From Pseudomonadota bacterium (GTDB lineage Bacteria; Pseudomonadota; Gammaproteobacteria; Competibacterales; Competibacteraceae), in assembly GCA_018262135.1 (NCBI GenBank), contig JAGTSD010000063.1, positions 1 through 8,241 on the forward strand: 8,241 nt of DNA. The letters run 5' to 3'. The position numbers were made by a program, and so were the translations under genes. This document shows positions 1-6,783 of the stretch, in pieces (positions within the stretch are counted from its first letter, which is position 1; every line of letters begins with the position of its first letter). Below the pieces are notes generated by a model that was given only the letters and a program-made list of their open reading frames with translations, was not told the origin of the DNA and made no database searches.

Positions 1-705
1 TCGCACCGCCGCGTTCAGCAGCAGCCCCTGGGCCAGCCCGGTGGCGATGGCCGAGGCCAGGGTACAGCCCGTACCGTGGGTATTGCGGTTGGCGGTGCGC
101 GGCGCAGTGAAGCATTCCTCGCCGTCACGCCAGATCAGCCAGTCGGTTACCATATCGCCGGGCAAGTGCCCGCCCTTGACCAGCACTGCCGTCGGCCCGA
201 GTTCGAGCAACTGGCGAGCTACCGCTGCCAGATCGTCGGGTTCCCGGATCGGAAGCCCGCTCAACGCCTCTGCCTCGCGGACGTTGGGCGTAATCAGGGC
301 GGCACGGGGCAGCAGGCGCCGGATCAACGTATCGCGTGCCGCCGGGTCGAGCAGGCAGTCGCCGCCCTTGGCGTACATGACTGGGTCTACCACCACCGGA
401 ATACCAGTCGCTGCTCGGTCCAGCGTTTCGACTACGGCATCAATTACGGCGGTGTTGTGCAACATGCCAGTTTTAATGGAATCGGCGCCGATGTCCTCCA
501 GCACCACTCGGATTTGCTGGGCGATGAAGGCCGGCTCCACGCCGACGATGCCAAACACGCCCTGGGTATTCTGCGCGGTCAGCGCCGTGATCGCGGTCGC
601 GGCGTAACCGCCCAGCGCCGTCACCGTCTTCAGGTCGGCCTGAATTCCCGCGCCCCCGCCGGAATCCGAGCCCGCCACAATCAGTACCCGTCCGTTCATC
701 ACCAT
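1..705 (-). CDS. thiD: ThiD, hydroxymethylpyrimidine/phosphomethylpyrimidine kinase (3' end cut by window edge)
   Basis: Cytoplasmic ribokinase-fold enzyme that phosphorylates HMP to HMP-P and HMP-P to HMP-PP, the pyrimidine half of thiamine pyrophosphate. Translating the minus strand from 705 gives 235 codons open to base 1. The N-terminus carries VLIVAGSDSGGGAGIQADLK (residues 7-26), the substrate/glycine-rich region. It is followed by ITALTAQNTQGV (39-50), IKTGML (77-82), VVDPVMYAKGGD (105-116), LITPN (137-141), VKGGH (176-180) and NTHGTGCTLASAIA (208-221). GTGC supplies the anion hole and the catalytic-loop cysteine C214. These match E. coli ThiD closely along the whole length. The E. coli protein has 266 residues, so about 30 are missing beyond the edge. 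The start at 705 (MVMNGRV) has an AGGAG about 6 bases upstream; an in-frame ATG at 699 is the alternative. No TPP riboswitch is visible in the 86-base gap upstream. Family assignment is very secure. Confidence 0.96.
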   Translation of the reverse strand, partial: MVMNGRVLIVAGSDSGGGAGIQADLKTVTALGGYAATAITALTAQNTQGVFGIVGVEPAFIAQQIRVVLEDIGADSIKTGMLHNTAVIDAVVETLDRAATGIPVVVDPVMYAKGGDCLLDPAARDTLIRRLLPRAALITPNVREAEALSGLPIREPDDLAAVARQLLELGPTAVLVKGGHLPGDMVTDWLIWRDGEECFTAPRTANRNTHGTGCTLASAIATGLAQGLLLNAAVR

Positions 706-791
706 GCGTTCTCCTGGATTCAGTGGTTCAGATCGCTACAGCAATTGCACGCCGTGGCAAAAGCGGGTAGCGTACCGCGCTTTCATGGAAC

Positions 792-1337
792 ATGGCGATG
801 ATAACCATGCGGATCGAGTCCCCCTTGTGCCTGTACACGGGCGTGGCGCTGCCCCAGTGGATCGATTACAACGGCCACATGAACGTCGCCTATTATGTGC
901 TGGCGTTCGATTACGCCACGGACGCTTTCATGGAGTGTCTGGGCATGGGACGGGACTATCAGGAGCGCCAGCGATGCTCCACCTTCGTGGTGGAAACGCA
1001 TGTCAACTACCAGCGCGAACTGGTGGCTGGCGATCCCATGCGCATCACCACCCAGTTGCTCGGCTTCGACAGCAAGCGGATTCACTACTTCCATCGGCTG
1101 TATCACGCTGCCCGGGGCTTTCTGTCGGCGACCACCGAATTGATGGTGATTCACGTGGATCTGGCCGAGCGGCACAGCGCGCCGATGCCCTTGCCGGTCC
1201 TGGACCGATTGAGCGCGTTGATGGCGGCGCACATGCAACTGCCGCGTCCGCCCCAATCAGGTCGGGTGATGGGAGTGCGCGCCAAATCTCCAACCATCCA
1301 GCCCGAAACCCCGGTATTGCGCTTGCTGTCCAGATAG
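792..1337 (+). CDS. Acyl-CoA thioesterase, 4HBT hotdog-fold family
   Basis: Predicted 181-residue soluble thioesterase. Residues about 15-130 look like one 4-hydroxybenzoyl-CoA-thioesterase-type hotdog domain. WIDYNGHMNVAYYVLAFDYA (23-42) is the signature active-site loop and start of the long helix. Strands follow at VVETHVNYQREL (66-77), PMRITTQLLGFDSKRIHYFH (82-101) and SATTELMVIHVDL (112-124). The DYNGHMN form resembles the thioesterases linked to carnitine/betaine CoA metabolism (CdhB-like), but no carnitine genes are visible here, so the substrate is unknown. Residues about 150-181 form a basic, Pro-rich tail beyond the usual domain. Three in-frame ATGs lie at 792, 798 and 807. A weak GGAA at 787-790 is better spaced for 798, so the true start may be two codons in. 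The gene diverges from thiD. Long ORFs in other frames over this stretch lack any recognisable motif. The fold is likely; the specific function is not known. Confidence 0.82.
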   Translation: MAMITMRIESPLCLYTGVALPQWIDYNGHMNVAYYVLAFDYATDAFMECLGMGRDYQERQRCSTFVVETHVNYQRELVAGDPMRITTQLLGFDSKRIHYFHRLYHAARGFLSATTELMVIHVDLAERHSAPMPLPVLDRLSALMAAHMQLPRPPQSGRVMGVRAKSPTIQPETPVLRLLSR

Positions 1338-1357
1338 CGCCGCAAGGGACTGGCGCT
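1336..1357 (+). terminator. Weak stem-loop just after the thioesterase stop
   Basis: AGCGCC (1336-1341) pairs perfectly with GGCGCT (1352-1357) around a 10-base loop, starting inside the stop codon of the thioesterase gene. No T-run follows, so it is at best a poor Rho-independent terminator and may simply be chance in GC-rich DNA. Confidence 0.25.
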
Positions 1358-1436
1358 TGTAGGAACTGGTCAGCGTTCGTTCAGTTTGGCTAACCTACGC
1401 TGATTGTCAAATTTTAGTCATCCGAGGCATGTCATC

Positions 1437-1769
1437 ATGTTCAAAGTCATACCTTCCTTATTGCTTGTAACCATTCTTGGAGCGCCGGCGCCGTTGCTGG
1501 CCGGCGGCTTGACGGGAGATGCGATGCTGGGCGGCGCGCTGGGCGGCGCGTTGGGAGCTGGCCTGGGCGCCGAACTGGGCGGGCGCGACGGTGCGATCCT
1601 GGGCGGCGCGCTCGGCGGCGCGGCGGGGACCGCCATCACCACTCGCCGCCACCGTCGGCCCGAGGTGATCTATGTGGACCGTTATGGTCCTCCCCGCGGT
1701 TATTATTCTCACCCGGGCCGGCATCGGGGCTATTACAAGCACAGACATTACCGCCGTTACTACGACTAG
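1437..1769 (+). CDS. Small exported glycine-zipper protein with Tyr/His/Arg-rich C-terminus
   Basis: Predicted 110-residue envelope protein. I start it at ATG 1437 because GAGG at 1424-1427 sits 9 bases upstream; the longer TTG reading from 1404 would put 11 polar residues before the signal sequence. Residues 1-22 look like a Sec signal peptide (MFKVIPSLLLVTILGAPAPL, then LA before GG). Residues 24-65 are a glycine zipper: GGALGGALGAGLGAELGG (32-49) and LGGALGGAAG (55-64), able to form a packed transmembrane helical hairpin as in glycine-zipper 2TM lipoproteins/outer-membrane proteins. No lipobox cysteine is present. Residues 70-110 are rich in Arg, His and Tyr (for example RGYYKHRHYRRYYD at the end). 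Similar small proteins are common in proteobacteria with mostly unknown roles. It lies between the thioesterase and gspC, but the 262-base gap argues against cotranscription with gsp. Confidence 0.75.
   Translation: MFKVIPSLLLVTILGAPAPLLAGGLTGDAMLGGALGGALGAGLGAELGGRDGAILGGALGGAAGTAITTRRHRRPEVIYVDRYGPPRGYYSHPGRHRGYYKHRHYRRYYD
1521..1612 (+). repeat. Near-identical 20-bp direct repeat inside the glycine-zipper gene
   Basis: Bases 1521-1540 and 1593-1612 match at 19 of 20 positions, 72 bases (24 codons) apart and in frame. They encode AMLGGAL and AILGGAL, the starts of the two halves of the glycine zipper. This suggests the zipper arose by internal duplication, or that selection for GGALGG keeps the copies alike. 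Confidence 0.6.
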
Positions 1770-1805
1770 CGAGTCGGTAGACGGACAGCGGTCAAGCAGT
1801 TGCCT

Positions 1806-1819
1806 GCCCCTGCGGGGGC
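1806..1819 (+). terminator. GC-rich hairpin after the glycine-zipper gene
   Basis: GCCCC (1806-1810) and GGGGC (1815-1819) form a 5-bp stem with a TGCG tetraloop, 37 bases beyond the stop of the glycine-zipper gene. The following bases are GC-rich with no T-tract, so it is not a canonical intrinsic terminator. It could stall RNA polymerase or protect the 3' end. Confidence 0.25.
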
Positions 1820-1893
1820 CGCGCGCCGTTGAAACATCAATGAAATGGCTCGTTGTGGCGCGGTCGGGGTAAACCGACGCTGCCGGGGATCAT

Positions 1894-1921
1894 TCCTGAA
1901 TCGAAAACGAAAAATTCAGGA
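1894..1921. promoter_or_regulatory. Inverted repeat upstream of gspC, candidate operator or terminator stem
   Basis: TCCTGAAT (1894-1901) and ATTCAGGA (1914-1921) are exact reverse complements separated by an A-rich 12-base spacer. The arm centres are 20 bp apart, about two helical turns, as expected for a dimeric regulator. The right arm ends 15 bases before the TGCTATGCT element, where a -35 contact would lie. I infer a binding site controlling the gsp promoter. The alternative is the stem of a terminator for upstream transcription, but no T-run follows the right arm. Confidence 0.4.
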
Positions 1922-1936
1922 CCGGTAGTGGAATTT

Positions 1937-1945
1937 TGCTATGCT
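1937..1945 (+). promoter_or_regulatory. Candidate extended -10 promoter for the gsp operon
   Basis: TGCTATGCT fits the extended -10 pattern (TG, one base, then TATGCT, which matches TATAAT at 4 of 6 positions). No good -35 box lies 16-18 bases upstream, which extended -10 promoters can tolerate, especially with an activator. Transcription would start near 1952 and give a leader of about 80 bases before the gspC TTG codon. It is the best promoter-like sequence I found in the 262-base gap before gspC. Confidence 0.4.
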
Positions 1946-1977
1946 CAATGCAGCGAACTCCCCGTAACGCATCGTCG

Positions 1978-1996
1978 CACCCGGTTTGAGCGGGTG
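1978..1996 (+). other. Small hairpin in the presumed gspC leader
   Basis: CACCCG (1978-1983) and CGGGTG (1991-1996) form a perfect 6-bp stem with a 7-base loop, 35 bases ahead of the gspC start. It does not cover the ribosome-binding region, so any effect on translation or mRNA stability is speculative. Confidence 0.3.
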
Positions 1997-2031
1997 AGAT
2001 TGAAGCATCCCACAATCGAACGAAGCCTGTT

Positions 2032-3057
2032 TTGACCCATTTTGTCCGACGCGTCCTGCTGGCGGTGGAAAAACGCATTCCGTCAGCGTTGCTTGGCCCG
2101 GAAGGCTGGCTAAGGGTTGCCGTGGCCGTTGTCAACGTGGTCCTGGTGATCGCGCTGGCGTACGCGCTTGCCGGCCTGACGCTCGCGATGCTGACAGGCT
2201 ATTCCCTGTCCCCCGCGGGTTCTCCGGCGCTGGCAGAGTCCACGTCAGGTTCCGATAACCCCCCACCGGCTCCCCCAGTTGCTGACGCCGCCATCAGTTC
2301 GTGGCATCTGTTTGGCCAGGCGGACGCCGTCCGGCCGGTGGAAACGCTGGCCGCCCCTGCGCCGGTGACCCCGCTCAATCTACGGCTGGTCGGGATTTTC
2401 TTTATGGAGCGGGGTGGCGACCGGGCGCTGGCCTTGATCGCTGACAGCAACGGACCGGAGCGCGGCTACCGGATCGGGGAGTCGCTGCCCGGCGGTGCCC
2501 GTTTGCAACGCATCCAGCGCGATCATGTGGTCGTTTCCCGTGGTGGACGGGAAGAGATGCTGAAGCTGCCGAAGTTGGGGGAGATGGCCCCGACGAACGC
2601 ACCGATGATGGCGCCGCCGGACACACCCGAGCCAGAGATCGAACCGATGGTCGAACCGGGTGCTGAACCGGAGGCTGAACCGGTGGGTGAACCGGAGGCT
2701 GAACCGGCGGCATCCAGAAAGCCGCAGGTAATTGATGCTACCGCCGTGGTGTCCCGACTGCGCGGTGAAGTAACGACTCGGCCACGGGCGCTGGAGGATA
2801 TCGCTTTCGCCAGTCCCTATCTGCAAAACGGTCAGTTTATCGGGTTTCGCCTGCGACCGGGGCGCGACCGGCAGCTCTTTCAGCAATTGGGCCTGAACGG
2901 TGGCGATGTGCTCACGGAGATCAACGGCAGCCGTCTGAACAGTCCCGCGCAGGGTTTGACCGCGCTTCAGGAAGTATTGAACGCCGGTCAGATCAACGTA
3001 CGGATATTGCGGAACGGCGCCGAGATTCCCTTGACTTTTTCCCTGGGGGGACAGTAG
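2032..3057 (+). CDS. gspC: GspC, type II secretion inner-membrane clamp protein (HR + PDZ)
   Basis: GspC bridges the inner-membrane platform (GspL/M) and the N-terminal periplasmic domains of the secretin GspD, and helps select substrates. The 341 residues show a short cytoplasmic N-terminus and one transmembrane helix (about 27-52). The periplasmic HR domain runs about 89-181, from SSWHLFG through LNLRLVGIFF and ALALIAD to VVVSRGGREEMLKLPK. A Pro/Glu linker (about 190-228) leads to a C-terminal PDZ domain (about 262-338, LQNGQFIGFRLRPGRDRQLF, GLNGGDVLTEINGSRL). It is therefore of the PDZ type (PulC/OutC/EpsC-like) rather than the coiled-coil type (XcpP-like). The start is TTG at 2032 with only a weak GAAG 6 bases upstream; an in-frame TGA at 1987-1989 limits the reading frame. 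It is the first gene of the cluster, 67 bases before gspD. Confidence 0.92.
   Translation: MTHFVRRVLLAVEKRIPSALLGPEGWLRVAVAVVNVVLVIALAYALAGLTLAMLTGYSLSPAGSPALAESTSGSDNPPPAPPVADAAISSWHLFGQADAVRPVETLAAPAPVTPLNLRLVGIFFMERGGDRALALIADSNGPERGYRIGESLPGGARLQRIQRDHVVVSRGGREEMLKLPKLGEMAPTNAPMMAPPDTPEPEIEPMVEPGAEPEAEPVGEPEAEPAASRKPQVIDATAVVSRLRGEVTTRPRALEDIAFASPYLQNGQFIGFRLRPGRDRQLFQQLGLNGGDVLTEINGSRLNSPAQGLTALQEVLNAGQINVRILRNGAEIPLTFSLGGQ
2629..2706 (+). repeat. In-frame Glu-Pro repeat encoding the GspC linker
   Basis: Within gspC a short motif around GAACCGG recurs with a mostly 12-base (four-codon) period, encoding EPEIEP, VEPGAEP, EAEPVGEP and EAEP. Successive copies differ at only a few bases. It encodes a stiff acidic, proline-rich spacer between the HR and PDZ domains. 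Tandem repeats of this kind can change copy number by slippage without shifting the frame. Confidence 0.7.
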
Positions 3058-3062
3058 CCGCA

Positions 3063-3128
3063 ATGAATCCCATGGCTTTCCGACGCTTTGCTACTGCTGG
3101 CGCCACGCCCACCGGTTTCCGACCATGA
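3063..3128 (+). CDS. Possible 21-codon leader ORF coupled to gspD
   Basis: A short ORF begins at ATG 3063 (a second in-frame ATG is at 3072) and reads MNPMAFRRFATAGATPTGFR plus a final proline, ending at TGA 3126-3128. That TGA overlaps the gspD ATG (3125-3127) as ATGA, the arrangement typical of translational coupling. A G-rich GGGGGGA (3045-3051) lies about 11 bases before the first ATG. The gspD start itself has no visible Shine-Dalgarno sequence. The ORF fills almost all of the gspC-gspD gap and is not in frame with either gene. The peptide matches no family I know. It may be a coupling device, or chance. Confidence 0.3.
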   Translation: MNPMAFRRFATAGATPTGFRP

Positions 3129-5269
3129 TCCTATCCCATTGGCTGAACAGACGGTTTTTTTCCCCGCGTTCGCTTGTGGCGCGCTGTGTCCTGAGCGTAT
3201 TGCTGGCGGGTTCGGTGTTGACCCTGCCGGTGGGCGCCGCGCCGGTAACGCTCAACCTCAAGGATGCCGAGATCAACGCCCTGGTGGAGAGTATGTCGGT
3301 GTTGACCGGCAAGAACTTCATCGTCGATCCACGGGTCAAGGGCCGGGTGACCATCATTTCCTCCAAGCCGATGGACGAGAAGGAACTCTACGAAGTATTC
3401 CTGGCGGTGCTGGGGGTACATGGCTTCGCCGCCATTCCCAGCGGCAAGGTGATCAAGATCGTGCCCGCGGCTGGGGCCAAGCAGGAGAACGTTCCTACCG
3501 TGGACCGGCGGGGCGGTGTCGAGCCGGATCAGATCGTGACCCGGGTGATCCAGGTCCAGAACGTTTCCGCCGCGCAGGTCGTGCCGATCCTCCGTCCCCT
3601 GATTCCGCCGCAAGGGCATCTGGCTGCTTATACTCCGACCAACGTCCTGATCATTTCCGACAGCGCTGCCAACGTCGAGCGCATCGCCAGCATCATCGCC
3701 CGGGTTGATCTGGCGAGCAACGAGGAAGTTGAAATCGTGCCGCTGCGCCACGCCTCGGCTGCCGAGATCGTGCGAGTGCTGACCGCCCTGGAACAAAGTC
3801 GGGCCAAGGCTGATCCGGCCGCCGCCGCCGGCGCGCCGCCCCGGATGGTGGCGGACGAGCGCACCAACAGCATTCTGCTGAGCGGCGACAAGGCCTCGCG
3901 GTTGCGGTTGCGGACGCTGATCTCCCATCTGGATACGCCGGTGGATAGCGGCGGCAACACCCAGGTGATCTACCTGCGCTATGCCAAGGCGAAAGATCTG
4001 GTGACGGTATTGCAGGGAGCGAGCAAGAATCTGAGCAGTGAAGCGGCGCGCAATGCCCCGATGCCGGGTCAGGTCCCAGGCGCGGCCCCGGGCGGTAGTA
4101 GTACGAGTAGCAGTGGATCCAGTCTGGTGGATATTCAGGCCGACGACGCAACCAATTCCCTCGTCATCACCGCGCCGCCGGAACTGATCCGCTCACTGCG
4201 CACGGTGATCGCGCAACTGGACGTACGCCGCGCCCAGGTGCTGGTGGAAGCGGTCATCGCCGAGATTTCCGCCGAGAAGACCGCCGAACTCGGCGTGCAA
4301 TGGGTAGTGGGCACCAACAATGCGGTCGGCTTCACCAACTTAAATACGGGTAACTCCAGTCTAGCTAATATCATTGCTCTAGCCGCTGGGGCCAACAGCG
4401 GTGATCTGACGGATACCACGCTCCTCCCCCAGGGCCTTCAATTTGGGGTGGGCGACTTTACCAAAGGTAACCCCTTTGGCGTCCTGATCAGCGCCCTGGC
4501 CAAGGATGCTGATGCCAACGTGCTGTCTACGCCCACCATTGTGACGCTGGACAACGAGGAAGCATCAATCATCGTCGGCCAGGACGTTCCGTTCGTGACC
4601 GGTTCCTACACCACCTCGACCAGCAGTGGCGGAACCAATGATAACACCCAGATCGGCAATCCGTTCCAAACCATCAATCGCCAGAAGGTGGGCATCAAGC
4701 TCAAGGTCAAGCCGCAAATCAATGAAGGGAACGCCGTCAAGCTGGAAATCAGCCAGGAAGTATCCAACGTGGTGCCATCGGCCAACGCCGCTTCCCAGGG
4801 TCCGACCCTGAACACCCGCGAGATCAAGACCAGCGTATTGGTGGAAGACGGGCAGGTTCTGGTGCTGGGCGGGCTGATCGATGACAAGCTCGACGAGGGC
4901 GCTTCAAAGGTGCCCCTGCTGGGTGATGTGCCGCTGCTGGGCAATCTGTTCCGTTATCGCAACACTACCAAGCTCAAGCGCAATCTGATGGTGTTCCTGC
5001 ATCCGGTTATCCTGCGCGATCCAGCCCAGGGCACCTTGCATACCAGCAGCAAATACAGCTATATCCGCGAGCAGCAACTGGCAGCGCGCACCAAGGAGGT
5101 TTCTCTACTGCCGGATGTGCAGACGCCGGTGCTGAAGCCATCGGACGAGGTCAAAACGCAGGGCACGATTCTGGACACGCAGCCACCGGTCGCGCCGGTT
5201 CCGACTCCGGTAGCCAGCAAGCCGCCAACGGTGGCGCAGCCGATGGAATTCGGCTTCGGCGATAAATGA
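3125..5269 (+). CDS. gspD: GspD, type II secretion outer-membrane secretin
   Basis: Forms the outer-membrane channel of the type II secretion system. The 714 residues begin with a signal peptide (basic n-region 1-20, hydrophobic [17 protein letters not shown], likely cut after A38 or A39). N0 spans about 41-114 ([23 protein letters not shown]), N1 about 138-195, N2 about 201-271 and N3 about 278-366. A Gly/Ser/Pro-rich insert (about 311-333) interrupts N3. The secretin core (about 370-632) carries [36 protein letters not shown] (465-480), [10 protein letters not shown] (484-493) and [10 protein letters not shown] (578-587), then [15 protein letters not shown] (596-610). A likely pilotin-binding S-domain ([12 protein letters not shown], 642-653) and a Pro-rich tail to 714 follow. 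Length is normal and no key motif is missing. The ATG at 3125 lacks a clear ribosome-binding site and overlaps the stop of a mini-ORF; the TGA overlaps the gspE ATG by 4 bases. Confidence 0.97.
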   Translation: MILSHWLNRRFFSPRSLVARCVLSVLLAGSVLTLPVGAAPVTLNLKDAEINALVESMSVLTGKNFIVDPRVKGRVTIISSKPMDEKELYEVFLAVLGVHGFAAIPSGKVIKIVPAAGAKQENVPTVDRRGGVEPDQIVTRVIQVQNVSAAQVVPILRPLIPPQGHLAAYTPTNVLIISDSAANVERIASIIARVDLASNEEVEIVPLRHASAAEIVRVLTALEQSRAKADPAAAAGAPPRMVADERTNSILLSGDKASRLRLRTLISHLDTPVDSGGNTQVIYLRYAKAKDLVTVLQGASKNLSSEAARNAPMPGQVPGAAPGGSSTSSSGSSLVDIQADDATNSLVITAPPELIRSLRTVIAQLDVRRAQVLVEAVIAEISAEKTAELGVQWVVGTNNAVGFTNLNTGNSSLANIIALAAGANSGDLTDTTLLPQGLQFGVGDFTKGNPFGVLISALAKDADANVLSTPTIVTLDNEEASIIVGQDVPFVTGSYTTSTSSGGTNDNTQIGNPFQTINRQKVGIKLKVKPQINEGNAVKLEISQEVSNVVPSANAASQGPTLNTREIKTSVLVEDGQVLVLGGLIDDKLDEGASKVPLLGDVPLLGNLFRYRNTTKLKRNLMVFLHPVILRDPAQGTLHTSSKYSYIREQQLAARTKEVSLLPDVQTPVLKPSDEVKTQGTILDTQPPVAPVPTPVASKPPTVAQPMEFGFGDK

Positions 5270-6783
5270 ACGTGGAGCCCTTGCCGATCGCGCTGGCCGA
5301 GACCGGATCCGCGCCGGATCACCCCCTGCCGTATGCCTTTGCCAAGCGCCATGGGGCCCTGGTTGTGGACGAGGAGGACGGCAAAATCACCGTCGCCTGC
5401 CGGGCCGGCATCAGTTCGCGCAGTTTGGCCGAATTGCGCCGTTTTCTGAGCGCCCCGCTACGGGCAGTCATGGTGTCGCCCGAAAATTTCGAGCGCATGC
5501 TGCAGGATTGCTATGAAGGCGATAAAGATGGCGCAGCCCGGATGATGGAGGATCTGGGCGAGGAAATCGATCTCGACCAGATCGCCCTGAATCTGCCCGA
5601 ACCGGAAGATTTGCTGGAAAGCGCCGACGATGCGCCGATTATCCGGTTACTTAATGCGCTGCTGACCGGAGCGATCAGGGAGAACGCCTCGGATATTCAC
5701 ATTGAATCGTTCGAAAACCGGCTGCTGGTGCGGTTTCGGGTGGACGGCGTGTTGCGCGAGGCCCTGCAGCCGCCCCGGGCGCTGGGGCCATTGCTGGTGT
5801 CCCGCGTCAAGGTCATGGCCCATCTCGACATCGCCGAAAAACGCCTGCCGCAGGATGGGCGGATTTCGCTGCGGGTCGCCGGCCGGCCGGTGGACGTGCG
5901 GGTTTCCACCTTGCCTACCGGGCACGGCGAGCGGGTGGTGCTACGCCTGCTGGACAAGCGCGAGGGCCGGCTGGATTTGCGGCAACTCGGCATGGAACCG
6001 CGCGAGGAGGCACGGCTGCTCAAGCTGATCCAGCGCCCGCACGGCATCCTGCTGGTCACCGGTCCGACCGGGTCCGGCAAGACCACGACACTGTACGCGG
6101 GGCTGACCCTGCTCAACGACCGCAAACGCAACATCATGACCGTCGAGGACCCGATTGAATACTATCTCGACGGGATTAGCCAGACCCAGGTCAACACCAA
6201 GGTGGAGATGACCTTCGCCCGCGGCTTGCGCGCCATCCTGCGCCAGGATCCAGACGTGGTGATGGTCGGCGAAATCCGCGATCTGGAAACCGCTGAAATC
6301 GCGGTGCAGGCTTCGCTGACCGGTCATCTGGTGCTCTCGACCCTGCATACCAACAGCGCGGTCGGCGCCATGACCCGACTGCGCGACATGGGCGTGGAAC
6401 CCTTCCTGCTGTCGTCGTCGCTGATCGGGGTGCTGGCCCAACGTCTGGTGCGCAAGCTCTGTCCGAATTGCAAACAACCGCATCACGCTACGCTGGCTGA
6501 CTGCGAGGTCCTGAACGTGGATCCGGCCGTGCCACCGACGCTGTACATCCCGGTGGGTTGCGCGCATTGCAACCAGTCCGGCTATCGGGGTCGTACCGGG
6601 ATTTTCGAGCTGGTGACGGTGGATGAGACGATGCAAAGCCTGATTCATGAAGGCCGGGGCGAACAGGAGCTGGAGCGCCATGCCCGGTTGTCCAGCACCA
6701 GCATTCGCGATGACGGCCGCCGCCGGGTGCTGGCCGGGGATACCGCGCTGGCGGAGCTGGTGCGGGTGACGCGGGAGGATTGA
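5266..6783 (+). CDS. gspE: GspE, type II secretion cytoplasmic ATPase
   Basis: Hexameric traffic ATPase that powers pseudopilus assembly, docking to GspL and GspF at the inner membrane. The 505 residues show an N-terminal GspL-binding region (about 18-84), an N2 domain containing NASDIHIE (140-147) and LPQDGRI (194-200), and the ATPase core. Walker A is GPTGSGKTT (266-274), the Asp box VEDPIEY (293-299), Walker [10 protein letters not shown] (328-336), and the His box spans H354 to H361 ([13 protein letters not shown]). The zinc-binding tetracysteine is intact: C399/C402 and C432/C435, a CxxC pair on each side of a 29-residue loop. These features separate GspE from retraction ATPases such as PilT, which lack the cysteines. 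PilB-type pilus ATPases are the nearest alternative, but the gspCD-F context settles the call. Its ATG overlaps the gspD stop (ATGA), implying coupled translation; no strong Shine-Dalgarno sequence is visible. Confidence 0.97.
   Translation: MNVEPLPIALAETGSAPDHPLPYAFAKRHGALVVDEEDGKITVACRAGISSRSLAELRRFLSAPLRAVMVSPENFERMLQDCYEGDKDGAARMMEDLGEEIDLDQIALNLPEPEDLLESADDAPIIRLLNALLTGAIRENASDIHIESFENRLLVRFRVDGVLREALQPPRALGPLLVSRVKVMAHLDIAEKRLPQDGRISLRVAGRPVDVRVSTLPTGHGERVVLRLLDKREGRLDLRQLGMEPREEARLLKLIQRPHGILLVTGPTGSGKTTTLYAGLTLLNDRKRNIMTVEDPIEYYLDGISQTQVNTKVEMTFARGLRAILRQDPDVVMVGEIRDLETAEIAVQASLTGHLVLSTLHTNSAVGAMTRLRDMGVEPFLLSSSLIGVLAQRLVRKLCPNCKQPHHATLADCEVLNVDPAVPPTLYIPVGCAHCNQSGYRGRTGIFELVTVDETMQSLIHEGRGEQELERHARLSSTSIRDDGRRRVLAGDTALAELVRVTRED

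Noticed and set aside
745..773. Promoter for the thioesterase: TTGCAC, 17 bases, TAGCGT
   Set aside because: The spacing is ideal, but each box matches the consensus at only about half its positions, so I cannot separate it from chance.
706..791. TPP riboswitch upstream of thiD
   Set aside because: The gap is only 86 bases, and I see no conserved CTGAGA-type core on the minus strand. An 8-bp palindrome GCAATTGC (741-748) is present but unsupported as an operator.
41..801. Two plus-strand ORFs of 188 and 241 residues opposite thiD
   Set aside because: The minus strand encodes a clear ThiD with all motifs over the same bases. The plus-strand products are low-complexity and match nothing I recognise.
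704..1393. Plus-strand ORF of 229 residues, and minus-strand ORFs over the same stretch
   Set aside because: They overlap the thioesterase in other frames. Only the 792-1337 frame carries a recognisable fold signature.
1404..1436. TTG start at 1404 for the glycine-zipper gene
   Set aside because: It would add 11 polar residues before a good signal peptide, and the GAGG at 1424-1427 fits the ATG at 1437 better.
1853..2135. Short ORFs in the gap before gspC (1853-2035 plus, 1890-2135 minus)
   Set aside because: They lack ribosome-binding sites and recognisable motifs, and they run across the candidate promoter and inverted repeat.
2380..3063. Minus-strand ORF of 227 residues opposite gspC
   Set aside because: Its repeated FSLRF/FTHRF-type residues are the antisense reading of the Glu-Pro repeat. 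It is a GC-rich shadow of GspC.
3125..3184. Twin-arginine (Tat) signal in GspD from RRFF near the N-terminus
   Set aside because: The rest of the Tat consensus is absent, the hydrophobic core is about 10 residues away, and secretins use the Sec route.
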